Origin: Acidimicrobiaceae bacterium
GTDB taxonomy: Bacteria > Actinomycetota > Acidimicrobiia > Acidimicrobiales > Ilumatobacteraceae
DNA: 18,281 nucleotides
Direction: 5' to 3'
Assembly: GCA_947490975.1 (NCBI GenBank)
Contig: CANLHV010000011.1
Span: forward strand, 1-18,281
The stretch's first letter is position 1; every line of letters starts with the position of its first letter. Both the position numbers and the translations under genes were made by a program. Below are positions 1-6,278 of this stretch, in pieces. A model generated the notes under the pieces. That model saw nothing but the letters and a program-made list of their open reading frames with translations, had not been told where the DNA came from and did no database searches.

Positions 1-81
1 GGTGGCGGTGGCGGCGGCGGTAGGTCAGCACCGACTACTACAACGACTACAACAACTACAACAACTACGACGACTACAACA
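1..81 (+). repeat. In-frame low-complexity tract (Gly then Thr codons)
   Basis: Bases 1-21 are GGN codons (seven Gly). Bases 34-81 are 16 ACN codons in mixed order, mostly ACT and ACA. The repeat unit is a codon, so length changes would keep the frame. It encodes an extended linker. Confidence 0.7.
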
Positions 82-699
82 TTGCCGTCAAGTACGGTTC
101 CGACCGGTGCTACACCTACGACCGCGGTGCCAAGCAATACAGTGCCAACTAACGCACAACCAACAGCACCACCAGCTAACGCTCTACCAGCGGCATTACC
201 AACAAGTAATACGGTCAACTCAAATGGCAATGGTCGTCAACCATCACTGGGCCAGCCGATGCCTCCAATCGCCGCAAGTGCACGGCGAATTGCTGCTCCA
301 GTAAAAGCAGTTGGCAACGCAGTGAATTTCAAAATTGCTGCCAAGCCAGGTTCGACGGTAAACATTTATCGCAACGGCATCTTGGTCAGTAGTGTTCCGG
401 CTGCTGCGGCTGCTGCATTGAAAGTCACAGATAATCCGACCGGCGAAAACTCATATCAGGTTGTTGTTGTTGAACAAAATGGCAATATTTCAGTCTCTGA
501 AAAATCGACGGTCATAACAAGTTCGGCACCTAACTCTGCAACTGCAGGCGAGGCAGAGAAAAACCCATCGGGTTCGCTACCGGCGAATGCAGCCAACGGC
601 AATGTAGCTACACCCCAAAAAGCAGCCAACGGCAAAGCAGCCGCACCAAAGAAGACAAAATCGCAAGCCAAGGCGTTGACAAGCAAGAATTCCAAATAG
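1..699 (+). CDS. Secreted/surface-type protein with Gly/Thr/Pro linkers, 5'-truncated
   Basis: The frame is open from the first base of the window, so this is the C-terminal 232 residues of a longer protein. It begins with seven Gly, then 16 consecutive Thr codons (ACT/ACA/ACG), then a linker rich in Pro, Thr, Ala and Asn up to about residue 90. A compact beta-rich stretch follows (about residues 100-175, with GSTVNIYRNGILV and SYQVVVVEQNGN), which looks like an Ig/Fn3-like fold. The last 45 residues are Ala, Asn and Lys rich and contain two imperfect 11-residue repeats. Such linkers are typical of exported actinobacterial proteins, but the N-terminus and any signal peptide lie outside the window. 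An internal TTG at 82 could be mistaken for the start, but the frame upstream is clearly coding. Function unknown. It ends 34 bases before the AAA+ gene. Confidence 0.75.
   Translation, partial: GGGGGGGRSAPTTTTTTTTTTTTTTTTLPSSTVPTGATPTTAVPSNTVPTNAQPTAPPANALPAALPTSNTVNSNGNGRQPSLGQPMPPIAASARRIAAPVKAVGNAVNFKIAAKPGSTVNIYRNGILVSSVPAAAAAALKVTDNPTGENSYQVVVVEQNGNISVSEKSTVITSSAPNSATAGEAEKNPSGSLPANAANGNVATPQKAANGKAAAPKKTKSQAKALTSKNSK
589..635 (+). repeat. 33-bp-period imperfect repeat in the C-terminal tail
   Basis: The 14-mer GCAGCCAACGGCAA occurs at 589-602 and 622-635, a period of 33 bases or 11 codons. The protein units are AANGNVATPQK and AANGKAAAPKK. Confidence 0.7.
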
Positions 700-720
700 G
701 CGAAACTCATTCGCTACAAC

Positions 721-726
721 TAATCT
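721..726 (+). promoter_or_regulatory. -10 element (TAATCT) for a leaderless moxR-like transcript
   Basis: TAATCT fits TAnnnT and ends exactly 7 bases before the ATG at 734. There is no Shine-Dalgarno in front of that ATG. This spacing is that of leaderless actinobacterial promoters. Inferred from sequence only. Confidence 0.45.
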
Positions 727-733
727 CTGCTTC

Positions 734-2161
734 ATGATTGAAGCAAAACTGCCTGCGAGTCTCGCAAAAACATTGGGTGAACTAAAGCAGTCGGGCTGGA
801 AGTCACAAAGTGTCAAAGAAGAAATTCGTAAAAATACCGTCGCACGCGTCGCAGCTGATCAGCAACTTTTTGCCGGCGTTTTAGGTTATGAAGAAACTGT
901 CATGCCACAACTTGAGAATGCGCTTTTGGCGGGTCATGACATCGTTTTTCTGGGCGAGCGCGGTCAGGCAAAAACTCGAATCATTCGCTCGTTAGTTGAG
1001 CTCTTAGACGAGTGGATGCCGATAGTCGGCGGCAGCGAAATCAACGATGACCCATATGCGCCAGTTTCGCGGCAGGCGCGTGAACTTGTCGCGAGCAATG
1101 GCGACGCAACGCCGATTGATTGGGTGCACCGAACTGCTCGCTACGGCGAGAAACTGGCAACGCCCGATACTTCGATTGCCGACTTGATTGGCGAAGTTGA
1201 CCCGATAAAAGTTGCCGAGGGCCGTTATCTAAGCGACGAACTGACTCTGCATTACGGCTTGGTGCCACGTTGTAATCGTGGCATCTTTGCGATCAACGAA
1301 CTGCCAGACCTGTCAGAGCGAATTCAAGTTGGCCTACTTAATGTGCTTGAAGAAAGGGATATTCAAATTCGTGGTTACAAAATTCGTTTGCCTCTTGACA
1401 TCATGCTTGTTGCATCGGCGAACCCAGATGACTACACCAACCGCGGTCGAATAATCACGCCGCTGAAAGATCGTTTTGGAAGCCAGATTCGAACTCACTA
1501 TCCGTTAGAGATAGCAACAGAGATAGCAGTCGTACGTCAAGAGTCGCGCAATGCAAGTGTTGGCGATGTGAAAGTGCGAATTCCAAACTTCATGGAAGAG
1601 ATAATCGCCACAATTAGTCACTTGGCACGCGCGAGCACGAAGATCAATCAACGCAGTGGTGTGAGCGTGCGTCTGACAACAAGCAACCAAGAGTTAATGT
1701 GCGCAAACGCTATGCGACGTGCGCTTAAAGCAAAAGAGACTGAAGTGGCACCTCGAGTTTGCGATCTCGATGCACTAGCGGCCTCAACTGCTGGCAAAAT
1801 TGAAATTGACGTAATCGACGATTCGCGTGAGTCTCAGGTTTTTGACCAACTTATACGTGGCGCCGTGCTTCAAGTCGCCAAGCAGCGAATTTCGCCTGAG
1901 AACCTTCGCCTAGTGACAGAAGAGTTCGTTGAGGGCAAGGTCGTGCAAACAGGCGAAGATATTGCTTCAAGCGATTATGTCGCATTGCTCAAGACAATGC
2001 CCGGTTTGCGCGCGGTTGTTGCTGATCTAGTCGATGGCGACGAGTCTGCCGCGGTCGTTGCCAGTGCCATTGAGTTTGTTCTCGAAGGTCTGCACCTTTC
2101 AAAGCGACTAAACAAAGACGCCAAAGCGGGCAAAGCGATTTATCGCTCAAAAACTGTTTAG
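734..2161 (+). CDS. MoxR/magnesium chelatase-like AAA+ ATPase
   Basis: 475 residues. Walker A is GERGQAKT (residues 74-81); the Walker B position reads GIFAINEL (183-190); sensor 1 is at VASANPDD (226-233); an arginine-finger candidate lies in PLKDRFGS (243-250). The family resembles mycobacterial Rv0958-type proteins, annotated as possible magnesium chelatase ATPases, which pair with a VWA protein. Such AAA+/VWA pairs are thought to remodel or insert metal into partner proteins; the target here is unknown. The expected VWA partner is the next gene on the same strand (2792-4810), but a cyclase on the opposite strand lies between them. There is no Shine-Dalgarno; a TAATCT hexamer 7 bases upstream supports the ATG at 734. 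No chlorophyll or cobalamin genes are nearby, so I do not call it a chelatase subunit. Confidence 0.9.
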   Translation: MIEAKLPASLAKTLGELKQSGWKSQSVKEEIRKNTVARVAADQQLFAGVLGYEETVMPQLENALLAGHDIVFLGERGQAKTRIIRSLVELLDEWMPIVGGSEINDDPYAPVSRQARELVASNGDATPIDWVHRTARYGEKLATPDTSIADLIGEVDPIKVAEGRYLSDELTLHYGLVPRCNRGIFAINELPDLSERIQVGLLNVLEERDIQIRGYKIRLPLDIMLVASANPDDYTNRGRIITPLKDRFGSQIRTHYPLEIATEIAVVRQESRNASVGDVKVRIPNFMEEIIATISHLARASTKINQRSGVSVRLTTSNQELMCANAMRRALKAKETEVAPRVCDLDALAASTAGKIEIDVIDDSRESQVFDQLIRGAVLQVAKQRISPENLRLVTEEFVEGKVVQTGEDIASSDYVALLKTMPGLRAVVADLVDGDESAAVVASAIEFVLEGLHLSKRLNKDAKAGKAIYRSKTV

Positions 2162-2198
2162 ATTTGCGACTGCTTGCCGCGCGCACCGAGCAAATTAT

Positions 2199-2750
2199 TT
2201 AGCCCAGGAAGGGTTGGCGAGTCCAGATTTCGCTTGTGTCGTTGCGTTCTGCGATAACAGGGCGTCCTGAGAGAATTGAAATTTCAATTGCGTTGTTGAA
2301 ACCATGCAGTTTGAGTGCGCCGTGGCGAGTTGCCGAGACACCTTCTGGCAATTCTTCGATGTGTTCTGTGGGTATTAGTACACCTAAATTTGCTGACTCG
2401 TCGCAAAGTCGCGCCGCCAAGTTTGGTGCACTGCCGATGTAGTCGTCGCCCTCGAACAGCATCGTGTCACCGGTATCAATGCCGATTCGCAGTTGAAGAG
2501 GTGCGCAGGCCGTCTCAGCTCGTCTTGCTAACTCGAGTGCAAATGTGATGCCGTCAATTTGCTCGACGGCAACGGCCATTAAACCATCACCGAGGTATTT
2601 ATCAATGCGCACACCACGCTCTGAGGCAACTGCTCGAGCAACTGCTCGAAACTCGCCGAGAAGTTTTGTTGCCCGGCGATCACCATTGGTTTCTGTGAAG
2701 TTTGTGAAGCCAGACAAATCAACGAATATAAAGGTTCTAGGGAAGCGCAT
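2199..2750 (-). CDS. Class III adenylate/guanylate cyclase, catalytic domain only
   Basis: 183 residues, essentially a bare cyclase homology domain. The key residues of a complete active site are visible: metal-binding Asp11 (FVDLSGFT) and Asp55 (KYLGDG), purine-selecting Lys51 and Asp103 (DDYIG), and the transition-state pair Asn110/Arg114 (NLAARL). The Lys/Asp pair is typical of adenylate cyclases, so ATP to cAMP is the likely reaction, working as a homodimer. There is no membrane segment and no HAMP, PAS or other sensor domain; the catalytic beta strand starts at residue 6. The ATG at 2750 is the only sensible start. The gene sits antisense between the AAA+ ATPase and its VWA partner, 37 bases from the end of the first (convergent) and 41 bases from the start of the second (divergent). 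Whether it signals to that pair is inference. Confidence 0.9.
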   Translation of the reverse strand: MRFPRTFIFVDLSGFTNFTETNGDRRATKLLGEFRAVARAVASERGVRIDKYLGDGLMAVAVEQIDGITFALELARRAETACAPLQLRIGIDTGDTMLFEGDDYIGSAPNLAARLCDESANLGVLIPTEHIEELPEGVSATRHGALKLHGFNNAIEISILSGRPVIAERNDTSEIWTRQPFLG

Positions 2751-2776
2751 TGCGATTATCAGTCTACGGACAGTCG

Positions 2777-2782
2777 TACTAT
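2777..2782 (+). promoter_or_regulatory. -10 element (TACTAT) for the VWA gene
   Basis: TACTAT matches TATAAT at 4 of 6 positions and ends 9 bases before the ATG at 2792, implying a leader of only 2-3 bases. It lies in the 41-base gap to the divergent cyclase. No good -35 is seen. Confidence 0.35.
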
Positions 2783-2791
2783 CGTGCGCTT

Positions 2792-4810
2792 ATGCCAAGT
2801 CGGTTCAATTATTCACGCTGGGACGGAACTCAGCAAGGTTTTGAAATTGACGCACAAAGTCTGATTGACGAATTGACAGATGATTTAGTTCATCACGGCG
2901 ATGTCAATGCGGCGTTGCGCAGATTAATGCAAGACGGAATGCGCAATGATCGCGGCGAAAACTTGATGGGTCTTCGTGAAATGATGCAGAAGTTGCGCGA
3001 TAAGCGCAACGAGATAAAAGATCGTGGCGACCTTGGTGGTGTCTATAAAGAGATCGCCGATGAACTTGACGATCTGGTTGACGAAGAACGGCACGCCATT
3101 GATCAGGCGCTTAATGACGCGATCAGATCTGGAGACGAGCGTCGAAGCGAGTTAGCGAAAGAATCTGCCGAACAAAAAAACTTTCGGCTCGACATGTTGC
3201 CCGAAGATCTCGCCGGCAAGATCAGCGAACTCGAGCATTACGACTTTCAGTCGCAGCAAGCACAACAGCGATTTGAGGCATTGCTAGAAAAACTGCGCAA
3301 TCAGTTGATGCAACAGTACTTAGATCAAGCATCTAGTGCGGTTGAGAAGATGACGCCTGAAGAAATGCAACGCACCAAAGACATGATGGCGGCACTGAAT
3401 GAAATGATTAACCGTCGCGAACGGGGCGAAGATCCTGAGTTCGAAAAGTTCATGGAGAAATTCGGCGACTTTTTTCCGGAGAATCCGAAAAACTTGGACG
3501 AACTTCTCGAAATCATGGCCAAGCGAATGGCCAACGCCCAAGCGATGCTCAATTCGATGACGCCAGAACAACGCGAGCAGATGCGTGAATTGAGCGAAAA
3601 ACTCCTTGAAGATATGGATTTGCGCTGGCAAATGAGTGAGTTGGCGCAAAAGCTGCAGGCAATGTTTCCGCAACAAGGGTGGGGTTCGAAACAAGATTTC
3701 ACAGGTGAAGACCCGATGGGGTTTGGTGAAGCAATGCGTTCGATGCAAGAACTAGGCGATCTTGATCAGCTCGATAATTTGTTGCGCAATGCATCCTCGC
3801 CGTCGGCATTAGCCGAGGCTGATTTAGATCGAGTTAGCGAACTGCTCGGCGAAGATGTCGCAAAATCTCTGCAACGTATGGCTGAGATAACCAAGAAACT
3901 AAAAGAGGCGGGTTTGATTGATCAAACCGAAGGCAAATTAGAGATGACCCCGCGAGGTTTACGCAAAATAGGCGAGAAGGCGTTGCGTGACGTGTTCGGG
4001 GCATTAGATAAAGATCGTCTTGGTCAACACCAAGTAGAGCGAATCGGTGTCGGACATGAGCGAACTTATGACACGAAACCTTACGAATACGGTGATCCAT
4101 TTCAATTAGACCTTCAACAGACGTTGCGCAACGCCCTAAAGCGTCGAGGTTCGGTTGTGCCAGTGCGGTTGGTTGCTGAAGATTTTGAAATTGAACAGAC
4201 TGAACATCTAACCCGGTCATCAACGGTACTGATGCTTGATCTCTCGCTGTCGATGCCGATGAGAGATTATTTCTTGCCGGCAAAAAAAGTTGCAATGGCT
4301 TTGCATTCGCTGATGAGTTCGCAGTTTCCGCGTGACTATCTTGGCATCGTTGGTTTCAGCGAGACGGCACGCGCGCTAAAACCCCATCAATTACCTGAAG
4401 TTTCATGGGACTTTGTTTATGGTACGAACATGCAGCACGGGTTTATGTTGGCCCGTGAAATGTTGTCTCGGCAGAGTGGCACCAAGCAGATAATCATGAT
4501 CACCGATGGCGAGCCAACAGCTCATATTTCGCAGTCTGGCGACGTCTTTTTTAACTATCCACCGGTGCGTGAAACCATCGAGGCGACATTGCGTGAGGTC
4601 ATGCGGGCGACCCGCGAAGGCATACGGATAAACACTTTCATGCTCGATGCGTCGCATGCTTTGCAGTCATTTATTGAGCAACTCACGGCGATAAACAAAG
4701 GTCGCGCGTTTTTTACCGGCCCAGAGAATTTGGGTGAGTATGTGCTCGTCGACTTCATCGAACACAAGCGTCAACTTTCTCGGCTAGGTGGGGTTCGGCG
4801 CGCAAGTTGA
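2792..4810 (+). CDS. VWA-domain protein, partner of the MoxR-like ATPase
   Basis: 672 residues from the ATG at 2792. The first 450 or so residues are highly charged, Met/Glu/Gln-rich and predicted helical, with coiled-coil-like stretches. The C-terminus is a von Willebrand A domain with a full MIDAS: DLSLS (Asp483, Ser485, Ser487), Thr545 in GTN, and Asp572 in ITDGE. Domain order and length match the mycobacterial Rv0959-type protein that pairs with the AAA+ gene. The VWA domain probably binds metal and a client while the ATPase supplies energy; no signal peptide or membrane segment is seen, so it should be cytoplasmic. A TTG at 2750 would add 14 residues (MRLSVYGQ...), but that stretch overlaps the divergent cyclase start and lacks a ribosome site. 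The ATG begins the family-like MPSRFNYSRWDG and has a -10 element just upstream. Confidence 0.88.
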   Translation: MPSRFNYSRWDGTQQGFEIDAQSLIDELTDDLVHHGDVNAALRRLMQDGMRNDRGENLMGLREMMQKLRDKRNEIKDRGDLGGVYKEIADELDDLVDEERHAIDQALNDAIRSGDERRSELAKESAEQKNFRLDMLPEDLAGKISELEHYDFQSQQAQQRFEALLEKLRNQLMQQYLDQASSAVEKMTPEEMQRTKDMMAALNEMINRRERGEDPEFEKFMEKFGDFFPENPKNLDELLEIMAKRMANAQAMLNSMTPEQREQMRELSEKLLEDMDLRWQMSELAQKLQAMFPQQGWGSKQDFTGEDPMGFGEAMRSMQELGDLDQLDNLLRNASSPSALAEADLDRVSELLGEDVAKSLQRMAEITKKLKEAGLIDQTEGKLEMTPRGLRKIGEKALRDVFGALDKDRLGQHQVERIGVGHERTYDTKPYEYGDPFQLDLQQTLRNALKRRGSVVPVRLVAEDFEIEQTEHLTRSSTVLMLDLSLSMPMRDYFLPAKKVAMALHSLMSSQFPRDYLGIVGFSETARALKPHQLPEVSWDFVYGTNMQHGFMLAREMLSRQSGTKQIIMITDGEPTAHISQSGDVFFNYPPVRETIEATLREVMRATREGIRINTFMLDASHALQSFIEQLTAINKGRAFFTGPENLGEYVLVDFIEHKRQLSRLGGVRRAS

Positions 4811-4817
4811 GCAGTAT

Positions 4818-4846
4818 TTGCATTTTTTGTAAAAGTTTGGCAGAAT
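4818..4846 (+). promoter_or_regulatory. Candidate promoter for whiB
   Basis: TTGCAT (4818-4823) and CAGAAT (4841-4846) are separated by 17 bases, in the gap between the VWA gene and whiB. The match is moderate (3/6 and 4/6). It would give a leader of about 75 bases. Confidence 0.25.
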
Positions 4847-4918
4847 GACACCGTTGTAGTTACACCATTGTTGGGTGCTTAAGCATCGGGCAGTGTTTAT
4901 CGGGAGGGTTTCAAAATT

Positions 4919-4923
4919 GGAAG
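4919..4923 (+). promoter_or_regulatory. Ribosome binding site deciding the whiB start
   Basis: GGAAG lies 5 bases before the ATG at 4929. A stronger GGGAGGG at 4902-4908 lies 8 bases before an in-frame TTG at 4917, so initiation at the TTG (four residues longer) is a real alternative. Confidence 0.4.
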
Positions 4924-4928
4924 ATCGC

Positions 4929-5195
4929 ATGCACATACCGGTGAATAGCGAGCGTGCATGGCAAGATCAGGCAAATTGCCTCGGCGTAGACCCCGACCTT
5001 TTCTTTCCAGAACGTGGCGCTTCAACTCGTGAAGCTAAAGAAGTTTGTCGAGGCTGTGTCGTTAAAAACGATTGCCTCGAATACGCCCTAGAAAATGGCG
5101 AAAAGTTCGGTATTTGGGGTGGGCTCTCAGAACGAGAGCGACGTCGACTTCGCCGTCAGCGCGCGCAGAGCAATCGCAACATCGCTAGCGCTTAA
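4929..5195 (+). CDS. WhiB-family iron-sulfur transcription regulator
   Basis: 88 residues from the ATG. The four cluster cysteines are Cys17, Cys40, Cys43 and Cys49 (C-x22-C-x2-C-x5-C), followed by the family turn GIWGG and a basic C-terminal tail (SERERRRLRRQR) that contacts DNA. WhiB proteins bind a [4Fe-4S] cluster and usually act with the primary sigma factor; they are essentially restricted to Actinobacteria and their phages, which makes this gene the best taxonomic marker in the window. Which WhiB subgroup it belongs to cannot be settled by eye. Starts at TTG 4917 (good Shine-Dalgarno) or GTG 4875 would lengthen the N-terminus; the family usually begins just before the WQD..C segment, which favours 4929 or 4917. 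The last three codons are part of a 16-base tandem duplication. Confidence 0.93.
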   Translation: MHIPVNSERAWQDQANCLGVDPDLFFPERGASTREAKEVCRGCVVKNDCLEYALENGEKFGIWGGLSERERRRLRRQRAQSNRNIASA

Positions 5196-5212
5196 AATAG
5201 CTAGCGCTTAAA
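5184..5212. repeat. Tandem duplication across the whiB stop codon
   Basis: GCTAGCGCTTAAA occurs at 5184-5196 and again at 5200-5212 (period 16). The first copy contains the whiB stop codon. AGCGCT is a palindrome, so the two copies can form a 6-bp stem (5187-5192 with 5203-5208) around a 10-base loop, between the convergent whiB and formimidoyltransferase genes. It lacks a T-tract, so a terminator role is only possible. Confidence 0.65.
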
Positions 5213-5216
5213 TACG

Positions 5217-6023
5217 TCAATCTAAGTTTTGTATCGCGCGGTTGCGCGTCGCCAAACACCACTCAATTGTCTTTTCTTTACTCAAATCGAGATCAGCCCA
5301 ACGCGATTTAGAAATCTGAGTGAGCACTCGCGCAGGCACCAGACCAACTAGTTCGGCCCGCGCAATGTCTGCCCGCTTTGCCACCTCATCAAAGACAAAA
5401 TCAGGCCCCACTTCATCGGGGCTAATCAGGTTCATACTGACCTGAATTTCGTTGCCTAATTGAAGACCAAGTGTGCGCACCTTAGGGCTTCTAATCTCGC
5501 GGGCAATGCGTCTGCCGTCTTCGATAGTCGAGTTTTTGAGCCAAATGTTGTAAGCGACTAAAACTTGTCGTGCACCAACGCATATTGCGCCGGCAGTTGG
5601 GTGCGCCTGGTTTGGCCCAAAGTCAGGCGATAAGTCGACAAATGCCCTCTTGCGAATTTCAGGTAAGTCACGTTCTGGGCCGTAAACGAAACTCGGAATT
5701 TTTAACTCACTCGCCGCAAATTCGGCAAATTCATTTCTTGCCTGAATCGCTTGTTCAATTGTTGAATTTTCGAGTGGCACAAATGGAACGACATCGATGA
5801 TGCCAATTCGCGGGTGAACACCAATGTGCTGACGCAAGTCAAACTGTGCCGCGCTTAGTTCGGTGAGTTGTCGTGCCGCCTTTGTAGTTGCAAGCGTGAA
5901 CACACTTCGGTGATGGTGATAGTCGCTGTGAATATCGAGCACGTCATGGCCAATCTGACCACGAATCTTTTCGATGGCGTCTAGACGCCTTCCTTCGCTG
6001 ATGTTGATTACGCACTCGAGCAC
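5217..6023 (-). CDS. ftcD: Glutamate formimidoyltransferase-family protein
   Basis: 268 residues matching the formiminotransferase part of FTCD. The N-terminal signature is LECVINISEGR, followed by VLDIHSDYHHHRSV (residues 28-41) and the His-rich active-site segment HIGVHPRIGIIDVVPFVP (66-83). The second subdomain follows (RTLGLQLG, IQVSMNLISP). It transfers a formimino group from formiminoglutamate to tetrahydrofolate; some bacterial relatives instead recycle 5-formyltetrahydrofolate. There is no fused cyclodeaminase domain and no hut gene nearby, so the folate-recycling role is as likely as histidine breakdown. It is about 30 residues shorter than many relatives. The GTG at 6023 begins the conserved LECV segment directly. 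Its end faces whiB, and its start is divergent from tatA with 46 bases between. Confidence 0.88.
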   Translation of the reverse strand: MLECVINISEGRRLDAIEKIRGQIGHDVLDIHSDYHHHRSVFTLATTKAARQLTELSAAQFDLRQHIGVHPRIGIIDVVPFVPLENSTIEQAIQARNEFAEFAASELKIPSFVYGPERDLPEIRKRAFVDLSPDFGPNQAHPTAGAICVGARQVLVAYNIWLKNSTIEDGRRIAREIRSPKVRTLGLQLGNEIQVSMNLISPDEVGPDFVFDEVAKRADIARAELVGLVPARVLTQISKSRWADLDLSKEKTIEWCLATRNRAIQNLD

Positions 6024-6057
6024 CTATATTGCTTAGCGCATTTTTAGGTGGCAATGC

Positions 6058-6063
6058 TAGAGT
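6058..6063 (+). promoter_or_regulatory. -10 element (TAGAGT) for a leaderless tatA transcript
   Basis: TAGAGT fits TAnnnT and ends 6 bases before the tatA ATG. The nearest purine-rich stretch (AGGTGG, 6046-6051) is 18 bases away, too far for a ribosome site. Confidence 0.35.
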
Positions 6064-6069
6064 TGTCAT

Positions 6070-6249
6070 ATGTTCAACGGCCCTGAAATCTGGATCATCA
6101 TCTTGCTTGTTGTAGTTCTTTTCGGCGGATCACGTCTTCCAAAAATTGCTCGCAACCTCGGCAAAGCCCAAAGCGAACTTAAAAAAGGTCTCGCCGAAGG
6201 CATTGCAGACTCTAAGAAGGACGAAACTCCAAAAACTGACTCCAACTAG
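6070..6249 (+). CDS. tatA: Twin-arginine translocase subunit TatA
   Basis: 59 residues, easily missed because of its size. The layout is that of TatA: a short N-terminus (MFNGPE), a single membrane helix (residues 7-18), the Phe-Gly hinge (FGG, 18-20), the SRLPKIARNLGKA amphipathic helix, and a charged, Lys/Asp-rich disordered tail. TatA forms the oligomeric pore that exports folded proteins with twin-arginine signals. The conserved FG and LP residues are present. A TatE or TatB paralogue is possible, but the short tail favours TatA. No tatC is adjacent. It is divergent from the formimidoyltransferase gene and convergent with ppx. Confidence 0.9.
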   Translation: MFNGPEIWIIILLVVVLFGGSRLPKIARNLGKAQSELKKGLAEGIADSKKDETPKTDSN

Positions 6250-6260
6250 TTTTGGCGTCG

Positions 6261-6277
6261 CGGCAGATTGCCTGCCG
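6261..6277. terminator. Hairpin between convergent tatA and ppx
   Basis: CGGCAG (6261-6266) pairs perfectly with CTGCCG (6272-6277) around a 5-base loop, placed between the two stop codons. Neither side has a strong T-tract (ACTATTT on the plus side), so this is a weak bidirectional terminator candidate. Confidence 0.35.
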
Positions 6278-6278
6278 A

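Noticed and set aside
2..304. Gln/Leu-rich frame at the left end
   Set aside because: It is the +1 shadow of the Thr/Pro codon tract of the real frame 1 gene.
2162..2195. ATTTGC/GCAAAT inverted repeat as a terminator between the ATPase and cyclase genes
   Set aside because: Only a 6-bp stem with a 22-base loop, and no G+C-rich core or T-tract.
3320..3748. Long minus-strand frames inside the VWA gene (3320-3748, 3325-3702, 3834-4295)
   Set aside because: They lie fully inside a well-supported gene, are Cys/His/Ser-rich mirror translations of its charged helices and show no domain.
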